Assembly: GCA_900547275.1 (NCBI GenBank)
Contig: URGA01000008.1
Span: forward strand, 1 to 40,770
DNA length: 40,770 nt
From: an uncultured Oscillospiraceae bacterium
GTDB lineage: Bacteria; Bacillota; Clostridia; Oscillospirales; Acutalibacteraceae
Direction of reading: 5' to 3'
The notes below the pieces were generated by a model. The model made no database searches and had not been told where the DNA came from. It was given only the letters and a program-made list of their open reading frames with translations. A program made the translations under genes and the position numbers. Below are positions 15,961-24,467 of this stretch, in pieces (the first letter of the stretch is position 1; the number at the start of each line of letters is the position of its first letter).

Positions 15961-16861
15961 TGCCTTCCTTATTCAGGTACTTGCTCATTGTAATTACTGA
16001 ACCGCCGACACCGCTTACAATACCGATGGCAACGAAAATCCCAAGCATTGCCAGCGCGTAATCGCTGAAGGGAAGCGCCGAAAGGCTCAGAGAGGTGAGG
16101 AAATCGTGGAACTGATTAACCGCCAGTTCGTAAAGACCCCATACAAGACCTAATGAGATAACGCCTGAAAGAATACCCAAGATCATGCCTTCAACAACAA
16201 ACGGTAATCGGACGAAACTGTTCGTTGCGCCGACAGACTTCATAATGCTGATCTCAAGGCGGCGGGAATAAACCGTAAGCTTAATTGTATTTGAAATGAT
16301 GAACAGAGAAATAGCAAACAGCACTGCGATAATTACAATTGAAATAATCGTAATACCGTGGCGGATAGCCACCAGTTTCTGGGCAAGATCCTTGTTTTCT
16401 CTGATGGTGTCAACATTGTTGAGCCCCTTTAACTGCTTGACCGTAGTGTCAAACTTGCTCAAATCCGCAACGGTTACCTTGTAAGCGTCCGGAAGCGGAA
16501 TGTCAGAGCTTATCTGGGTGAAGAACTGAGCCTGAGCGTCTTCCATTGTTTCAAGCTGTTCAGCCCATGCGTCCTCTTTCTTGATAAACTCAATATCTTT
16601 GATATTATCCATCGCCTTGATTTCTTCGCCCATCTGGGTAATCGCGGCGTCGGTAGTATCGTCTTTAATATAAACCATTATTACGTTTTCCTCTTCAATA
16701 CGGGAAAGAAGAGAGTCCATATTGAGGAAAATCATTGAAGCAGAACCGATGAGCACGAGACAGCTCATCAGAACGCAGATAGAAGCAATGGACATCATAC
16801 GGTTTGTCCAAGTGTTTCTAAATCCTTCCTTGATCAAATATCTTAAACTTGCACCTGTCAT
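15941..16861 (-). CDS. ftsX: Cell division ABC permease FtsX
   Basis: This is a 306-residue membrane protein with one N-terminal TM (about 23-46), an extracellular domain (about 50-170) and three C-terminal TMs. That is the FtsX topology. The start RYLIKEGFRNTWTNRMMSIASI is typical for Gram-positive FtsX. It transmits the ATPase cycle of FtsE to extracellular peptidoglycan hydrolases. The ATG overlaps the ftsE stop by one base (TAATG). The next gene, a secreted M23 hydrolase, starts 20 bases before the ftsX stop. Such tight packing supports a complex of the products. Confidence 0.95.
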   Translation of the reverse strand: MTGASLRYLIKEGFRNTWTNRMMSIASICVLMSCLVLIGSASMIFLNMDSLLSRIEEENVIMVYIKDDTTDAAITQMGEEIKAMDNIKDIEFIKKEDAWAEQLETMEDAQAQFFTQISSDIPLPDAYKVTVADLSKFDTTVKQLKGLNNVDTIRENKDLAQKLVAIRHGITIISIVIIAVLFAISLFIISNTIKLTVYSRRLEISIMKSVGATNSFVRLPFVVEGMILGILSGVISLGLVWGLYELAVNQFHDFLTSLSLSALPFSDYALAMLGIFVAIGIVSGVGGSVITMSKYLNKEGSEISAV

Positions 16862-17760
16862 TATTCCGCACCTCCGTCTGTGCCAGCCTGGCTTGTTTCT
16901 TCCGGTACGGCATCGGCGTCGCTGGAGAGTACATCGTCCATCATTGCCTCAAGATTGTCAAAAACATCGTCGTCATCTGAAGAAGCTTCCTGCTTTTTAT
17001 CGTCCTTGTCAATATCAATAGATACGCTCTCGTCATAATAGAACATATCTGTCTCTTTGCGGGGCTCCCTGCTCTCAAACTGAGCATGGGTGGGGTCCGG
17101 AGTATCCGAAACGACTTCACCGTTTTTAATAACGATTACTCGGCGCTGGAAAGAACGCACAAGGTCGTGCTCATGGGTAACCATGATAACCGTTGTGCCT
17201 GCGTTGTTGATCTTCGTAAGCAGTTCAACAATCTCGTGGCTCATCTCAGGGTCAACGTTACCTGTAGGCTCGTCCGCGATAATAAGTTTAGGATTATTAA
17301 CAAGCGCCCTTGCAAGGGAAACACGCTGCTGCTCACCGCCGGAAAGCTCGTTGGGCATTGAGCGCGCCTTCTGGGAAAGACCTACAAGCTGCAAAATATA
17401 AGGCACTCTTTTACGAATCTCCTTTTCCTTTGCGCCGATAACACGCATGGCGAAAGCCACGTTGTCATAAACGCTCATCTTCGGAATAAGGCGGAAATCC
17501 TGGAAAACAATGCCCATAGTTCTTCTGTAATAAGGCACCTGGCGTTTCTTCATCGTTGCAGACGAATACTCGTTGCAGATAACTTCGCCTTCAGTGGGTT
17601 TCTCCTCATGCATAATCAGTTTTAGGAATGTACTTTTGCCGGCGCCTGACGAGCCGACAACAAAAACGAACTCCCCGTCTTCAATTTTTATATTCACATG
17701 ATTGAGAGCGTGAGTATCGTTGCTGTCGTACACTTTTGATACATTTCTGAATTCTATCAC
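16861..17760 (-). CDS. ftsE: Cell division ATP-binding protein FtsE with acidic C-terminal tail
   Basis: This is a 299-residue ABC ATPase, about 70 residues longer than usual FtsE. Walker A GSSGAGKST, signature LSGGEQQRV and Walker B LIIADEPTGN are intact. The GTG at 17760 gives the canonical N-terminus IEFRNVSKVY and has GAGG 7 bases upstream. An in-frame ATG further upstream (17826) would add 22 residues with no family support. From about residue 216 a low-complexity tail rich in Asp, Glu and Ser follows, with DDDDVFDNLEAMMDDVLSSD near the end. The tail may be a protein-binding or regulatory segment. It is cytoplasmic, and it opens the ftsE-ftsX-M23 block with its own promoter. Confidence 0.95.
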   Translation of the reverse strand: MIEFRNVSKVYDSNDTHALNHVNIKIEDGEFVFVVGSSGAGKSTFLKLIMHEEKPTEGEVICNEYSSATMKKRQVPYYRRTMGIVFQDFRLIPKMSVYDNVAFAMRVIGAKEKEIRKRVPYILQLVGLSQKARSMPNELSGGEQQRVSLARALVNNPKLIIADEPTGNVDPEMSHEIVELLTKINNAGTTVIMVTHEHDLVRSFQRRVIVIKNGEVVSDTPDPTHAQFESREPRKETDMFYYDESVSIDIDKDDKKQEASSDDDDVFDNLEAMMDDVLSSDADAVPEETSQAGTDGGAE

Positions 17761-17869
17761 GTTAATTACCTCTGGTTGTCTCCGCAAATACGGCGGCTTT
17801 TTATTGAATGCGTCAGCATTTTCCACAAAAATTTGCAGATAGAAACACTTACAGCATTATATATTTAAT

Positions 17870-17898
17870 ATAATATAGCAATCAGCGCTATAAATCAA
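17870..17898 (-). promoter_or_regulatory. Promoter of the ftsEX-M23 block
   Basis: On the minus strand, -35 TTGATT (17898-17893), exact 17-base spacer, -10 TATTAT (17875-17870). The leader to the ftsE GTG is about 100 bases. The surrounding intergenic stretch (17827-18001) is strongly AT-rich and holds no other feature I can support. Confidence 0.65.
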
Positions 17899-17993
17899 GT
17901 TATATTTCGTAATTATTTTGTAAAAATTATTACCAAATTGTAAATGACTACAGTCCCAAAAAGTGGCTTATAGGTTGATATTACGCCGATTTT

Positions 17994-18030
17994 TCAGTTA
18001 AAAAGCGCCCGCGCATAAGGCGGACGCTTT
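17994..18030 (-). terminator. Terminator of the CdaR-like gene
   Basis: On the minus strand AAAGCGTCCGC and GCGGGCGCTTT form a stem with one mismatch, followed by TTTTT, right after the regulator stop. Confidence 0.8.
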
Positions 18031-18037
18031 GCAAAAT

Positions 18038-19123
18038 TTAATATTTAACAGGGCTTGAATCCAGGTATTTGTTAACCATAAGCGCTACTTTGAACACTAT
18101 CGCGTCGTCAAACTCACGAAGATCAAGACCGGTCAGCTTTTTAATTTTTTCAAGTCTGTACACCAGCGTGTTGCGGTGAACGAAAAGTTTCCTTGATGTT
18201 TCGGAAACGTTAAGATTGTTTTCAAAGAATTTCTGAATTGTAAACAGTGTTTCCTGGTCAAGGCTGTCAATTGAGCCTCTCTTGAATACTTCCTTGAGGA
18301 ACATATCGCAAAGGGTTGTGGGAAGCTGATAAATCAAACGGGCAATACCGAGATTTTCATAGCTTACTATTGATTTTTCGGTATCAAATACCTTGCCGAC
18401 TTCAAGAGCTACCTGAGCTTCCTTAAAGGAATGGGCAAGTTCTTTAATTCCCGTAACTCTTGTGCCGATGCCCACAACAACGTTGCAGTAAAACTCGGTT
18501 GAAAGAGTATCGCAGATAGAGCGGGCAAGTTTTTCCAAATCCTTGCTTTCAACGTTGGGGCGAACTTCCTTAACAAGGGCAATATCTTTCTCGTTAATAT
18601 CAATAACAAGGTCCTTGGTCTTGTCCGGGAAGAAATTCTGGATAACGTCGTAAACGGAAACGTCAGTATCCTGAGTAATTCTTATAAGGAAAACTACTCT
18701 TGACGCGTCGTTGTTAAAATGAAGTTCCCTTGACTTTATATAAATATCACCGGGAAGAATATTGTCAAGAATAACGTTTTTAACGAAGTTTGAGCGGTCA
18801 AACTTTTCATCGTTATTCTGTTTTATCTGGTCAAGAGCGACGGCGATAAGATCTGCGTAATGCTTGCTGAGATCGTCAGTTCCGTCAACAAAAACGGCAT
18901 AATCGGGATGAACCGAATTTCCGAATGCTTTGTAAGTGCAGTTATCAACACAGATTTGAAGTCCGTTAAAAACTCCGGCAGAAATAACTCCCTTGCGAAG
19001 TTCCCCTATCTGGCCCAGTTCACTGCAGGCGATAACCGTTCCGCCTTCGTCAACTACGCCGATGGTACGGTCAACAACTTCGCGCATCTGATTGATAATG
19101 CTCTGAAATAATCTGTTTGGCAC
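18038..19123 (-). CDS. CdaR/PucR-type transcriptional regulator
   Basis: This is a 361-residue regulator. The N-terminal part (about 1-130, RTIGVVDEGGTVIACSELG) resembles the diacid-sensing domain of CdaR. The middle resembles the GGDEF-like CdaR region. The C-terminus (about 290-350) holds a PucR-type helix-turn-helix, recognisable by LNVSETSRKLFVHRNTLVYRLEKI. Such proteins activate carbohydrate or purine catabolic genes in response to small acids. The start is GTG at 19123 with GGAG 10 bases upstream. It is transcribed alone, with a good promoter and a terminator, and no neighbour suggests a target, so it may act on distant genes or have a global role. Confidence 0.85.
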   Translation of the reverse strand: MPNRLFQSIINQMREVVDRTIGVVDEGGTVIACSELGQIGELRKGVISAGVFNGLQICVDNCTYKAFGNSVHPDYAVFVDGTDDLSKHYADLIAVALDQIKQNNDEKFDRSNFVKNVILDNILPGDIYIKSRELHFNNDASRVVFLIRITQDTDVSVYDVIQNFFPDKTKDLVIDINEKDIALVKEVRPNVESKDLEKLARSICDTLSTEFYCNVVVGIGTRVTGIKELAHSFKEAQVALEVGKVFDTEKSIVSYENLGIARLIYQLPTTLCDMFLKEVFKRGSIDSLDQETLFTIQKFFENNLNVSETSRKLFVHRNTLVYRLEKIKKLTGLDLREFDDAIVFKVALMVNKYLDSSPVKY

Positions 19124-19160
19124 GAGGATTACACTCCTTTACGTCAATGTCTCAGCGGTT

Positions 19161-19224
19161 AAGTTGCACAAATTCAACTTTCCTCTGTTGTACATATTAT
19201 ACAAGACGTTTAATCAATTTGCAA
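19161..19224 (-). promoter_or_regulatory. Promoter and dyad of the CdaR-like regulator
   Basis: On the minus strand, -35 TTGCAA (19224-19219), 17-base spacer, perfect -10 TATAAT (19201-19196). Just downstream, in the leader, lies the inverted repeat AAGTTG-N8-CAACTT (19161-19180), which could be an autoregulatory operator. Confidence 0.65.
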
Positions 19225-19326
19225 CCTTTTGACAAATTTTTTTATATTTTTTTGTGCGACTTGCATAATCAGCGCAAAACCTCTGCAAAAAACACAATAT
19301 ATTGTTATTCAGCCACTGTCCGACAA

Positions 19327-20034
19327 CTATTTGCTAAGTGACTGAACTTCCTCATCTGTTAAATAACGGCATCCGCAGGGGGGAAGAGAGCTGTCCAAAG
19401 GCACTGAACCCATCTGTATTCGCTGGAGAGTTTCCACCTTGATTGAAAATCTGGCAAACATTCTTTTTATCTGGTGATACAATCCCTGGCGAATAACTAC
19501 TTTTGCCTTTCGCCTGTCGCCGTCCACCGCTTCGAGAGACGCTGAAAGAAGCGTTTTCCCGTCCATCTCCATTCCGCTCTCAAAGGCTTTCTTTACTTCA
19601 TCGTCAAAGGGAGCGGACAGACCGGCAATATATGTTTTAGGAACATGGTTTGACGGGCTTAAGATCTTGTGGGCAAACGCTCCGTCGTCAGTAATCAAAA
19701 CAAAACCTGTGGTATCCTTGTCCAACCTGCCGGCAGGGAAGAGATTTTTTCTCCTCATCTCTTCCGGTAAAATATCAATAACCGTCTTCATTCCTTTTCC
19801 GTCGCTGGCGGAAATAACGCCCTTCGGCTTGTTCATCATAATATAGACATACTGACGATAGTTTATCTCTTTGCCGCCGCAGACAAGCACGTCCCGCCCG
19901 GGCTCAAACTGCGCACTGCCGGCGGTGACCATCTTTCCGTTCAGCGTCACCTGTTTCTGCCGCAGAAGCGCCTTTGCCCGGGAACGGCTGATATTAAGTT
20001 CCTGCGCTAATACTTTTTCTATTCGTTCGCTCAT
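19327..20034 (-). CDS. rsuA: Small-subunit rRNA pseudouridine synthase, RsuA family
   Basis: This is a 235-residue protein with an N-terminal S4 RNA-binding domain (about 1-60, ISRSRAKALLRQKQVTLNGK) and an RsuA/RluB-type catalytic domain. The catalytic Asp lies in AGRLDKDTTGFVLITDDG. The family isomerises uridine in rRNA; RsuA itself acts on position 516 of 16S rRNA (E. coli numbering). The ATG overlaps the stop of the DUF4830-like gene (ATGA). It is the last gene of the FHA-to-rsuA block. Assignment to RsuA rather than RluB/E/F is probable from length and motif but not certain. Confidence 0.88.
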   Translation of the reverse strand: MSERIEKVLAQELNISRSRAKALLRQKQVTLNGKMVTAGSAQFEPGRDVLVCGGKEINYRQYVYIMMNKPKGVISASDGKGMKTVIDILPEEMRRKNLFPAGRLDKDTTGFVLITDDGAFAHKILSPSNHVPKTYIAGLSAPFDDEVKKAFESGMEMDGKTLLSASLEAVDGDRRKAKVVIRQGLYHQIKRMFARFSIKVETLQRIQMGSVPLDSSLPPCGCRYLTDEEVQSLSK

Positions 20035-20495
20035 TTTCGCTTTTCCAGTCCGGTCATAAAACCGTTGTCAGCCGAAGTATTGCAGATGTCGCCGCCTATA
20101 ACTTTTCCGTTGCAGACAAGCAGATCCGCCACTATCCCCTCGGTGTATCCTTCATAATTAGTTATCTCGTATGTATAGAGAGTTACGTTTTGCCCCTTGT
20201 AAGGCTCCAGGTCATATCCCTGGTCAGTCTGAATTTCGTTGTAATTCATATAAACGTCGTTCCACTGGGCAGGAACAGTTATTGTTTTTTCACTGCTCTC
20301 TCCCGTCTCCCAGCCAAGAGAGTTAAGATATTTTTCTCCCTCCGCCGCGCTGGAACAGTTGACCTGGGTAGACGCGCTTTTGCTGTCGCTTACATGATTT
20401 GAAACGAACGTAAGCAAAACCACTACCACTCCCGTTACAACAAGAATCAGCCCGAAAACGGTTTTCGGGCTCATTTTGAAAGTCATGACCTTCAT
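20031..20495 (-). CDS. DUF4830-like membrane-anchored protein
   Basis: This is a 154-residue protein with one N-terminal membrane segment (about 12-30) and an external domain. The segment WNDVYMNYNEIQTDQGYDLEPY followed by YKGQNVTLYTYEI and LLVCNGKVIGGDICN looks like the DUF4830 family of Clostridia (recalled, not searched). The function is unknown. It sits between hflX and rsuA and overlaps rsuA by 4 bases. The ATG has GAGGTGG 6 bases upstream. A 23-base perfect palindrome lies within codons 8-16. Confidence 0.75.
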   Translation of the reverse strand: MKVMTFKMSPKTVFGLILVVTGVVVVLLTFVSNHVSDSKSASTQVNCSSAAEGEKYLNSLGWETGESSEKTITVPAQWNDVYMNYNEIQTDQGYDLEPYKGQNVTLYTYEITNYEGYTEGIVADLLVCNGKVIGGDICNTSADNGFMTGLEKRK

Positions 20496-20543
20496 AAAAT
20501 ACCACCTCAGAATATTTTATGCCGCTCATGACCGAATATTGCT

Positions 20544-21800
20544 TTAAATTAAATATTCTTTCCATTCGTCCAGCAGACGTGTGTCCGCTGTAACGTCCAT
20601 AACAATTCCGCCGTCGGTATACTCCTCGCTGTGCACCGCCGCGTTTTTTCTGACGGAGCCTGCAACAGCGCCCTTTTGATACGGAACAAGCAGTTTTGCC
20701 CTGGCGGATTTTCCAGGAAGGGAATCTGCTACCGCCTTAAGCAGTTCGTCAAGTCCCTGACCTGTTTTTGCGCTTATAAACACGCTTTTGCCCACCAGCG
20801 GAAAACGTGTCGCCTCCGGCGCAAGGTCGCATTTGTTCAAAGCGTTGATAACAGGCTTGCCAACGCAGCCGAGATTTTCAAGAACGTCCGCCGTAACCTG
20901 CATATGCTTACTGCATTCCGGGGACGAAATATCGCAGACATTGACAATAACGTCTGCCCACACCGCCTCTTCAAGAGTTGAACGGAAAGCGTCCACCAGT
21001 TCATGGGGCAGACGGCTGACAAGTCCAACGGTATCAACAAGCATTATCTCCCGTCCGTCAGGCAGAGTAAGCCGCCTTGCGGTGGGGTCAAGGGTTGCAA
21101 AAAGTTTATCCTCTTCTAAAACGCCTGCATTTGTCAGGGCATTCATCAGCGTTGATTTTCCCGCGTTTGTATAGCCTACGATGGCAACGGACAGCGCTCT
21201 GTTTTTACGGCGCCTTTCGTGGACGCGCTCACGGCGCAGACGCACCGCCTCCAACTGGCGTTCAAGAGCCGCTATCCTTCTGCGGATATGGCGCTTGTCT
21301 GTTTCCAGTTTTGTTTCACCCGGGCCTCTGGTACCTATTCCTCCGCCAAGTCTGGAAAGCGATGTTCCCTGGCCCGCAAGGCGGGGAAGACGATACTGAA
21401 GCTGGGCAAGTTCAACCTGAAGCTTACCCTCGCTGGTCTTGGCTCTACCGGCGAAAATATCAAGTATAAGCGCCGTTCTGTCAATAACCGCAGTATCCGT
21501 TTTATTTTCAAGATTGCGCACCTGAACAGGAGTTAACTCGCCGTCGGCAATTATCAGGTCGATATCGTTTGCGTCGCAGAAATCAGAAATTTCCTGCGCC
21601 CGCCCGCTGCCCACATAAAGAGCCGCGTCAGGGGTAGGCCTTTTCTGTATCATCGTTCCGATAACGTCGGCGCCTGCCGTGGAAGCGAGTTCCTCAAGTT
21701 CCAGCATTGACGCTTCGGCGTCGTATTCACCTGTATCCAGCCCGATAAGCAGGGCTTTTTCGGGCCGATCATTCTGTTTTATATCAAATTGATTTTGCAA
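20544..21800 (-). CDS. hflX: GTPase HflX
   Basis: This is a 418-residue Obg-HflX family GTPase. The N-terminal subdomain contains TPDAALYVGSGRAQEI. A coiled linker with GGIGTRGPGETKLETD, the HflX hallmark, precedes the G domain. G motifs: GYTNAGKST, DTVG, NKCD and SAKTG. HflX binds the 50S subunit and splits stalled ribosomes under stress. The start appears to be TTG at 21800, with AAAGGA overlapping the end of the upstream PBP gene (spacing about 13). No better ATG gives the expected N-terminus. Confidence 0.95.
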   Translation of the reverse strand: MQNQFDIKQNDRPEKALLIGLDTGEYDAEASMLELEELASTAGADVIGTMIQKRPTPDAALYVGSGRAQEISDFCDANDIDLIIADGELTPVQVRNLENKTDTAVIDRTALILDIFAGRAKTSEGKLQVELAQLQYRLPRLAGQGTSLSRLGGGIGTRGPGETKLETDKRHIRRRIAALERQLEAVRLRRERVHERRRKNRALSVAIVGYTNAGKSTLMNALTNAGVLEEDKLFATLDPTARRLTLPDGREIMLVDTVGLVSRLPHELVDAFRSTLEEAVWADVIVNVCDISSPECSKHMQVTADVLENLGCVGKPVINALNKCDLAPEATRFPLVGKSVFISAKTGQGLDELLKAVADSLPGKSARAKLLVPYQKGAVAGSVRKNAAVHSEEYTDGGIVMDVTADTRLLDEWKEYLI

Positions 21801-21809
21801 TGTTTACTA

Positions 21810-23198
21810 TCAGTCCTTTACAATTGAGCGCAGAACTTTTGCGGCAATCGGTCCCGCTGTCTGGGAACCAGAATTACCGTATTCAACAACAACTACAAAC
21901 GCGTAAGGATTATCCTCGTCGTCCATAAAGCCCGTAAACCATGCGGTGTTATGGCTTGTATCGTTATCTATCTGGGCAGTACCGCTCTTGGCGCAAAGGC
22001 TGAGACCTTCGTAATTATATTCGCCGTACTGCTCCTTAACATTATAGCGCATCATTTCTTTCAGCTTGCTTGCAGTTTCCGAGCTGAGCAGCTGAGTTTC
22101 ATTCGTCTTTATATTAAGATTAAGCGCCTTGCCTGCCTGGTTGGCGAGAGAATCCACCTCGTTGAAGCTAACCGCAACGCCGTCATTGGCAACGGCAGAA
22201 ACAAATCTGAGCATTGCTATCGGCGGAATAAGCGTGTCGCCCTGACCGATACCCGTCCAGCCCACATAGTCGTCAGCGTCGCCTTTTTCAAGGAAAAATC
22301 TTCCCTGCTCGGAAACAATCTTATCGCTTATGGTAACGGTTGAAGTAAATCCAAGAGACTGAGCAGTCTTTGCAAGTTTTTCCGGTCCCAGTTCAATGGC
22401 TATCTGGGCAAAAGTTGCGTTACAGCTCTTAGCCAGCGCCTGTTTGAACGTAATGGTTCCGTGAACGCCGTTACATTCAATAGGTGTGCCCGCTCCCGGG
22501 TCATACTCTCCTGTGCAGGTCCACTTGCGGTCATAAATATCGGGAATATTCTCAATAGCGCACACCGCAGTAACAAGTTTGAAGGTTGAACCGGGAGTAT
22601 AAAGACCTGTTATAAGGCGGTTGATATAAACGCCCTCATATTTTTCATTTGTGTTAAGGTCGCTTGGTTCATCCTCAATATCGTAAGACGGGGTTGAAAC
22701 AGCGCAGACAATATCGCCTGTTTTGTAATTAACAACGCCGACGCAGCCCGCTTTATAATCTGAAAGCGCCTTATAAGCAGTATTGCATACCTCGCTGTCG
22801 ATAGTCAGCTGCATATCGTTGCCCTTGCCGTAGCGTTCGATTGAATAAACGCCGAAAAGCAAATTGTATCCCGTGAGATTTGACTTGTAAACAGACTGGA
22901 TGCCTGAAGAAATATAGCCCTTTGTGTCGCCGACGGTATGAAGAGTTGACTTTCTTGTTATAGCGTCGTCGCTGTACTCGCGCTTTCCGTCCACAGTCTG
23001 GGCAAGTATCTTGTCGTTGCAGTCGGTGATAGTACCTGCTCCGATAAGTTCTCCGTCCTTATAGACATGGCTGTTATACGTTTTCATTACCCAGGTGTCG
23101 CCGTTTTGAACAAGGCTGAAAGTCATAAAGCCAAGTCCGAAAAGAAATGCCACCGCAAGTATCCAGAGGAAAATTCCTCTCTTTGTTATCATTTTCAT
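21810..23198 (-). CDS. Class B penicillin-binding protein (PbpA/SpoVD-like transpeptidase)
   Basis: This is a 462-residue peptidoglycan transpeptidase with one N-terminal TM (about 9-28), a short non-catalytic region and the transpeptidase domain. Active-site motifs are STFK (SxxK), SCN (SxN) and KSGT (KTG-like). The overall shape resembles PbpA of actinobacteria. The ATG overlaps the stop of the RodA/FtsW gene by 4 bases, so the polymerase-transpeptidase pair is translated in concert. The domain acts outside the membrane in wall elongation, division or sporulation. Which of these cannot be settled from this window. Confidence 0.92.
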   Translation of the reverse strand: MKMITKRGIFLWILAVAFLFGLGFMTFSLVQNGDTWVMKTYNSHVYKDGELIGAGTITDCNDKILAQTVDGKREYSDDAITRKSTLHTVGDTKGYISSGIQSVYKSNLTGYNLLFGVYSIERYGKGNDMQLTIDSEVCNTAYKALSDYKAGCVGVVNYKTGDIVCAVSTPSYDIEDEPSDLNTNEKYEGVYINRLITGLYTPGSTFKLVTAVCAIENIPDIYDRKWTCTGEYDPGAGTPIECNGVHGTITFKQALAKSCNATFAQIAIELGPEKLAKTAQSLGFTSTVTISDKIVSEQGRFFLEKGDADDYVGWTGIGQGDTLIPPIAMLRFVSAVANDGVAVSFNEVDSLANQAGKALNLNIKTNETQLLSSETASKLKEMMRYNVKEQYGEYNYEGLSLCAKSGTAQIDNDTSHNTAWFTGFMDDEDNPYAFVVVVEYGNSGSQTAGPIAAKVLRSIVKD

Positions 23199-24454
23199 TT
23201 CTTACGAGCACCTCCCAGATAATTGTAGGTGCGCACGTCTGACGCTTTAATAAACGCCAGAACAGCCCAGCAGCTTATCATCGACGAACCGCCCTGGCTG
23301 ACAAAGGGAAGAGTTACGCCCGTCAGCGGAAGGACGTCGGTAATGCCGAAGATATTGAGCGCCGTCTGGAAAAGCAGCAGTCCCGCTCCTGCAACGGCGG
23401 CGATTGAATAAAACGTTGAACGCGCCGCGATACTGTTTACCAGCGCTGAAACGGCTATCGCAACGAATGAGAGCACAAGAAGAATTCCGAAAATATATCC
23501 CCATTCCTCGCAGATAACGCCGAAAATAAGGTCGGTAGTTCTTGCCCAGACATAGCGGGTGGCGCCGTTGCCGATACCAAGTCCCAGCAATCCGCCTGAA
23601 GCCATGCCAACCAGCACTCTTGTCTGCTGGTAGCCCGAATCATTATAGTATTCCCATACATGGCGGTAAACGGAAAATCTGGCAGTAACATAAGATTTAT
23701 ATTTGATTACAATAAATCCGCCCATCGCCGCTGAAGCGATAGCAAGGAAAATAGTCTTAATATCGCCTGAGTTCATAAAGGCGATGATAAGGAAAGTAAT
23801 AAAGAAAATCAACGCTGTGCCGAAGTCCTTGATTATAATCAGAGAGCCGACGCAGACAAGGGAAAAAGCAATAAAAGCGTAAAGGTTCTTTGACGTCTGG
23901 ATTTTTTCAAGGGTTGCGGCGCCTACAAATATAAAGGCTATCTTTACAAATTCGGATGGCTGAAAAGTAACGCCGAAAATCGTTATCCAGTTTCTTGCGC
24001 CGTGGGTAACGCCCGCGATTGCAATATTTACGATAAGCAATAAAATAGCGCCTATCGCAACGGGCATTCTCAGTTTCATACACAAATCAACGTCGCCCAT
24101 AAGGAACACCATAAAGATGAACACGAACACACCTGCAACCATCATCAAAAGCTGTTTGAGCGCAGACTCCGGCTCGATACTGCCGATAACTGTTATTCCC
24201 ACTCCTGACAGGAAAAACGCTATAAACTCCAGCTCAAAATTGCGCCGGTGCATAACGGTGTAAAAAATTGTAACGTAAAGCCATTCCACCGCAACGAGTA
24301 TCACAATTGAGATAAGCACCTGAACTTGAAATCCGTCCTCCTCGGAATATGAGGCGGGAATGGCGCACATCAGCTGAAAAAGATTGAGCACAATAAGAAG
24401 CGCAAAATTGTTAATCGGCTTTATGTGCGGAATTTTTTTCTGTTTAGAAGCCAT
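23195..24454 (-). CDS. SEDS-family peptidoglycan polymerase (RodA/FtsW/SpoVE)
   Basis: This is a 419-residue polytopic membrane protein with about 10-12 TM segments. The family segments are clear: FQPSEFVKIAFI, IKDFGTALIF and LPLTGVTLPFVSQGGSSM near the C-terminus. SEDS proteins polymerise lipid II into glycan strands with a partner class B PBP, which is encoded directly downstream with a 4-base overlap. The ATG has AAGGAG at suitable spacing. RodA versus FtsW cannot be decided. The neighbourhood resembles the actinobacterial FHA-RodA-PbpA cluster. Confidence 0.93.
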   Translation of the reverse strand: MASKQKKIPHIKPINNFALLIVLNLFQLMCAIPASYSEEDGFQVQVLISIVILVAVEWLYVTIFYTVMHRRNFELEFIAFFLSGVGITVIGSIEPESALKQLLMMVAGVFVFIFMVFLMGDVDLCMKLRMPVAIGAILLLIVNIAIAGVTHGARNWITIFGVTFQPSEFVKIAFIFVGAATLEKIQTSKNLYAFIAFSLVCVGSLIIIKDFGTALIFFITFLIIAFMNSGDIKTIFLAIASAAMGGFIVIKYKSYVTARFSVYRHVWEYYNDSGYQQTRVLVGMASGGLLGLGIGNGATRYVWARTTDLIFGVICEEWGYIFGILLVLSFVAIAVSALVNSIAARSTFYSIAAVAGAGLLLFQTALNIFGITDVLPLTGVTLPFVSQGGSSMISCWAVLAFIKASDVRTYNYLGGARKK

Positions 24455-24467
24455 ATTTTGTCACTCC

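Noticed and set aside
19294..19305. ACAATATATTGT palindrome followed by GTTTTTT downstream of rsuA
   Set aside because: As a terminator the stem is AT-only and weak; not listed as a feature.
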